Of a stretch of DNA of 64,000 nucleotides, positions 60,482-64,000 are shown one piece after another; position 1 is the first letter of the stretch; each line of letters starts with the position of its first letter. The notes under the pieces are model-generated. The model was given only the letters and a program-made list of their open reading frames with translations, had not been told where the DNA came from and did no database searches. The position numbers were made by a program, and so were the translations under genes. Origin of the DNA: Lithospermum erythrorhizon (lineage: Eukaryota; Streptophyta; Magnoliopsida; Boraginales; Boraginaceae); the NCBI GenBank assembly GCA_019722365.1, contig JADFUC010000804.1, positions 62,001 through 126,000 of the forward strand. Direction: 5' to 3'.

Positions 60482-60902
60482 TGTTAGAATAATGGGTATT
60501 GGTAATATGTATTATATTATGTGTATAAAAGCTATCTTAAAGGATTAGCCCGTAAAGTGATTGGTTTATTTATATTTAAGTTTATTGGGCTTATTATTAG
60601 GTGACATAGTAGTATGAGTTAATATGTGTAGAAAGCAGGGTTATGATTACATTAGATGATGGGCGCAATAGTAATCATAGAACCCTATATTTGCATATAT
60701 ATAGGTCTTTGGGGTTAAGGTCACAATTCGTATGGTTTCTATTCTTTTACATCCATTCTTGAAATAACACGAGGAAGCTAGTATAGAATTGGAGAATCCC
60801 GAAATCCCTTGATTCTTCCAATCACGATGGAACAAGGTAAACCGATATTATGTTTTATCAATTAATCTAGTATGAAGTATTGGGCATAAATTAAATTTAA
60901 CA
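60482..60902 (+). repeat. Element E 5' LTR (421 bp)
   Basis: Starts TGTTAGAATAATGGG and ends TTTAACA, just before the primer-binding site. A TATA-like TATATATAGG lies near 60696. TACCT at 60477-60481 would be the left target duplication. Confidence 0.75.
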
Positions 60903-60904
60903 AT

Positions 60905-60918
60905 TGGTATCATGAGCC
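60905..60918 (+). other. Primer-binding site of element E
   Basis: TGGTATCATGAGCC, two bases after the LTR end. It matches the initiator-Met tRNA complement (TGGTATCAGAGC) closely. Confidence 0.85.
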
Positions 60919-61700
60919 ACCTTCATATTGGATTGGTGATCAGCTGATACTTAACAGCTAGAACGAAGAATAAATATATGTTGTTTGAACTCTTAGTTTC
61001 TACAGAAGTATAAAATTGATGCGTTTTACTTCTGAACTTATTCATAATGTGTTCGATCTATACTTATGGGTTATTATTATTCCGTTGTTTCCGCTGCGAA
61101 TTACATACAAATTATGATTTATTTTATTGGCTTATATATATTTATATATATTTGGTATTGTATGTTATTATGATTATAGTGAATTTTTTTTTTCATGTTT
61201 ATTTTACTTGCGTAATTAACATTATGTGAGCCAAAATAAATATGAAGTTATAAATTAAGGTTAATAATCATATTTAATTCTTGGCAATTATTATTAATAT
61301 TGGAATTAATTTGTTGAAACAATAAGTTGCCAAAGTAACCTCTTTATTATTAAGTGAATTAATTCTCATATTGAGCTTCGGTTTGTGTTTGAATTCCATG
61401 CGATTACTAATCAACCCAAAGGAGGATTATTAATTTGGCCGGATTTTAAGCATACCTGTGGTAATAAATATGTAACAATTATAAATTTTTCCATGTGAAT
61501 GTTAAGTCGGTCCAAAGAAAGACTTAATATTTGACAGGATATTATTGTTAATATTTGATTACTACATCAAGAGTACCACTTACAAGTTAATTTTTTAAAT
61601 CGAAAGACTAAAAATTAATAAGTCTTAGGCCAGTATCTTGTCATGGGATTAAGCCACTTATTGAATTTGATTATTATATTCTCATCATATAAATTTTAAT
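60919..61700 (+). other. Element E leader
   Basis: AT-rich untranslated sequence between the primer site and gag. No ORF of note. Confidence 0.5.
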
Positions 61701-62525
61701 GTGAGCTTTATTATATTTAGAGTTAATACTTACATACATTATATGTCTGCCCGATATCAACTACATCCTATTACTAAATGGGACCAAGCTTTAAAGGTGC
61801 GGAAAAATATTAATGTCTTGGTATGGATGAAACTTGCTTTAAGAGCGGATAAACCCAATTCTCTTACGGTGAAAGTACCGTTGATCAAAAGCGGGACTTT
61901 GAGAAGTGGGATCGTTCTAATCGTATGTGTCTAATGATCATGAGGCGTGGAATTCCAGAATCATTTAGGGGTTATTGCGGTGAGGCATTTGCGAAGAGTT
62001 CCTTGAATAAATTGAGCAACGTTTTGTTAAAAGCGATAAAGGCGAAAGTTGAACTTAATTTCTACATGGTATAAAGGTACAAGGAACATAAGAGTACATC
62101 GTAGGATGTCTCGTCTTAGCCCCGAAACTAAGGCATAAGTTGGGCACAATGCGATGACTTCTTTGGTGCATTTAGTTTTGATCTCTTCTTGCACAATTTA
62201 GTCGGGTTTAAGGTTAGCTACAAGCCAGAAATGGTCTCTTGCTGAGCTCATATCGTTGTGTGCAAGAGAGGAAAGACAACGAGAGAAAGGCGAAAAGTGC
62301 TCATTTGGTAAGTGCCTTTAAAGGCAAGCAAAACAAAAGGAAAATTGATAAGGAAGCTGCAAGTGCTCCAGCACAAAAGAAACAACAACACAATAAGCCT
62401 GAAGGTGTTAGTTGTTACTTTTGTAAGGCTGCTGGACACGTAAAGAAGGATTGTACCAAATATCACGCTTGGCGTGCAAAGAAAATGCCAGCATCTGATT
62501 TTGGTTTGTTAAAGGTGGTAGCTTG
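61701..62525 (+). pseudogene. Element E gag
   Basis: Copia gag motifs are visible: KWD followed by RDFEKWDRSNRMCLMIMRRG (about 61890-61950), then IPESFRG. A damaged middle follows, and a lysine-rich C-terminal part leads into a zinc knuckle and TKYHAWR. At least two frameshifts and several stops interrupt it. The order and spacing fit copia gag. Confidence 0.8.
62413..62454 (+). other. CCHC zinc knuckle of element E gag
   Basis: Fourteen codons reading CYFCKAAGHVKKDC, an exact CX2CX4HX4C knuckle. Confidence 0.95.
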
Positions 62526-63257
62526 ATGCCCCAGCCATACTTGGTGGAGTAGATTACGTGCTACTACTGTATAAGTGTGTCTATGCGAGGGGTTGCACGT
62601 TAATAAGCATCAAGTAAAGAAAGATTCATTTATGTGGGTGATGTAAATCGAGTTAAGGTTGAAGCAATAGGAACATTTAGATTGTTACTAAGGCGGATTG
62701 CTTTATTTGGATTTGAAAGATACTTTTCGTTGTGCGTCTTTTAGGCGAATTTAGTTCTATTTCTGTGGACAAATCTTGCTATTCTTGTTCATTTAGAAAT
62801 AATCAGGGTCTATCTTTAAATTCGAGATATTATTAGTCTTTGGTTCTTTGTCTTACTATGACAATCTATATTTATTTGAACACTGGCCTTCTTATAATCT
62901 TGCATACAAGTTTAAGAGGTACAAGCGAAAATTAGCCCAATGAAATTACGCTACATTATGGCACAACGTTTAGGAATATATCTGACAAAGAAGAATTGAA
63001 AGGTTTGTGTCAAATAAAATTCTTGATCCCACTTGATTTTTAATTTTCAAACATGTGATGAATAGTAAGGAAGCAGACAAACACAAGGAGATTTGAAGCC
63101 AATCGAGCTATGGGTGTCTTAGAACTTATTCATCTGGGCATATGGACCATTTTCCCTACGCTGACTAGAAATGGTCAGCATTGACCTATAACGTTCATAG
63201 ATGATTTTTTCTCGATATGGCTATCTTTATCTCGTTCATGAAAAGTCTCAATCAATG
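62526..63257 (+). pseudogene. Element E protease to integrase N-terminus (eroded)
   Basis: YLDLKDTF near 62705 and TLWHN near 62955, then RRIERFVSNKILDPT (about 62990-63035), correspond to the GAG-pre-integrase region of copia polyproteins. They are followed by RFEANRAMGV-like, TRNGQH-like and FIDDF-like sequence entering the integrase core. Heavily frameshifted. The catalytic integrase core is absent beyond about 63255. Confidence 0.75.
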
Positions 63258-63930
63258 TCCCAAAAATGATTTTGAAAGAAACCAAATGCAAGAGGTTCCA
63301 TATGCTTCACCAGTGGGGAGCCTTATGTATGCGCTCCCGAGTTTATGCAGCGTCCGGATATTGCGTACATTGTTGGCATGTTAGGCAGATACTTATGCAA
63401 TCCGGGTTTGAATCCTTTGGAAGGCCGATCGAAAGAGGTAATGCGATATCTTGAAAGAACAAAGCATTACATGCTCGCTATATAAGAGATAAAGTCGAGA
63501 TAGAGATCATTGGGTACTCGACTCGGATTATCTTTGGATGCGAGAGACGGTTCGAGATCCACCTCGAGGGGTATGTTTATTTGGTTCTTTGGAGGAGCTA
63601 TATCCACGGAAGAGTGCCATGAGGAACTTATAGCAGCCTAACATAGAGCGAGTTTATAGCATGTTTGAGGCATCAATCATGCTTTATGGTAATGGAATTT
63701 AGTCCTTTGAATTCACGAATAGTAGATGGTATTGAAAGACTACTAAAGATTTTTTGTGACAATAGGTCTGCAGTGTTGTATTCTAATAACAACAAAAGTT
63801 CGTCAAAGTCAAAGCACATTGACATTAAGTTTCGAGTTGTTAAAGCGGGTTCAGAGTGGAAAAATGTCTATTAGACATATTGAACAAACTCTATAGTTAT
63901 GAATCCGCTTGCAGGGATTACCACCCAATG
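63258..63930 (+). pseudogene. Element E RT C-terminus and RNase H
   Basis: PYASPVGSLMYA-type, CxRPDIAYIVGMLGRYLCNPG-type and GYSDSDF-like sequence (63295-63530) is followed by VDGIERLLKIFCDN, AVLYSNNNKSSSKSKHIDIK and LPPNVFHEH-like sequence (63725-63945). This is the normal end of a copia polyprotein, broken by several frameshifts. Confidence 0.85.
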
Positions 63931-64000
63931 TCTTTCATGAGCATCTTTTCGTATAGATTAATGATGTCGTTTGATGATATTCGAGTTTAGTGGGAGTTTG

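Larger units (their letters stand above)
60482..64000 (+). mobile_element. Element E: Ty1/copia retrotransposon, internally deleted, runs off the window
   Basis: 5' LTR, tRNA-Met primer site, gag with zinc knuckle, start of integrase, then directly the end of RT and RNase H. The middle of pol (integrase core and most of RT) is missing. The 3' LTR would lie beyond 64000. Similar to the TNT1/Tork-type copia polyproteins; the clade is inference. Confidence 0.85.

Overview
The window is nuclear DNA of a flowering plant, probably a eudicot. It has intron-split plant genes, plastid-derived DNA, Stowaway-type MITE ends, a Cassandra TRIM, and about 45 kb of nested LTR retrotransposons. Only three host genes can be supported. 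They are the 3' end of a Ycf20-like (DUF565) plastid protein gene (2-367, +), a complete five-exon protein phosphatase 2C gene (34454-31920, -) and a multi-exon BUB1-type spindle-checkpoint kinase gene (55299-59424, +). The BUB1 kinase exons are intact, but its N-terminal part shows lesions. The three genes have no evident functional link and sit as islands in transposon sequence.

Layout: 1-2600 is the Ycf20-like exon, AT-rich spacer and MITE remnants. 2638-6165 is an organelle-derived block: a GC-richer stretch of mitochondrial type fused to a decayed 3' half of plastid ycf1 (minus strand). 6521-11435 holds two plus-strand LTRs of one Ty3/gypsy chromovirus family with LTRs of about 2.4 kb. 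11441-29119 is element A of that family (minus strand). Its integrase is split by a second LTR element (element C, 13804-20225), and its 5' LTR is split by a tandem array of Cassandra TRIM units carrying 5S-rRNA-like modules (25576-27555). 29120-31804 is the 3' end of another LTR element (D) with a plant-transposon-protein-like ORF, a polypurine tract and a 3' LTR. After PP2C come a solo LTR (35453-37877), a large TTA/TAA low-complexity tract (38620-39223), another plus-strand LTR (about 39457-42152), decayed copia sequence, and element B (45180-54233), a second full-length but badly eroded copy of the element A family. BUB1 follows. The window ends in a copia element (60482 onward) that lost the middle of its pol gene.

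I did not find a demonstrably new biological system. The items most worth a second look are: the concatenated Cassandra array with five 5S-like modules; a leader in the 2.4 kb LTRs with splice-donor-like sites and clustered W-box cores, shared by copies in both orientations; the apparent damage confined to the 5' half of BUB1; and the mosaic organelle insertion. Many transposon copies carry dense small indels. Part of this may be consensus error rather than biology, so frame-based claims inside repeats should be checked against reads.
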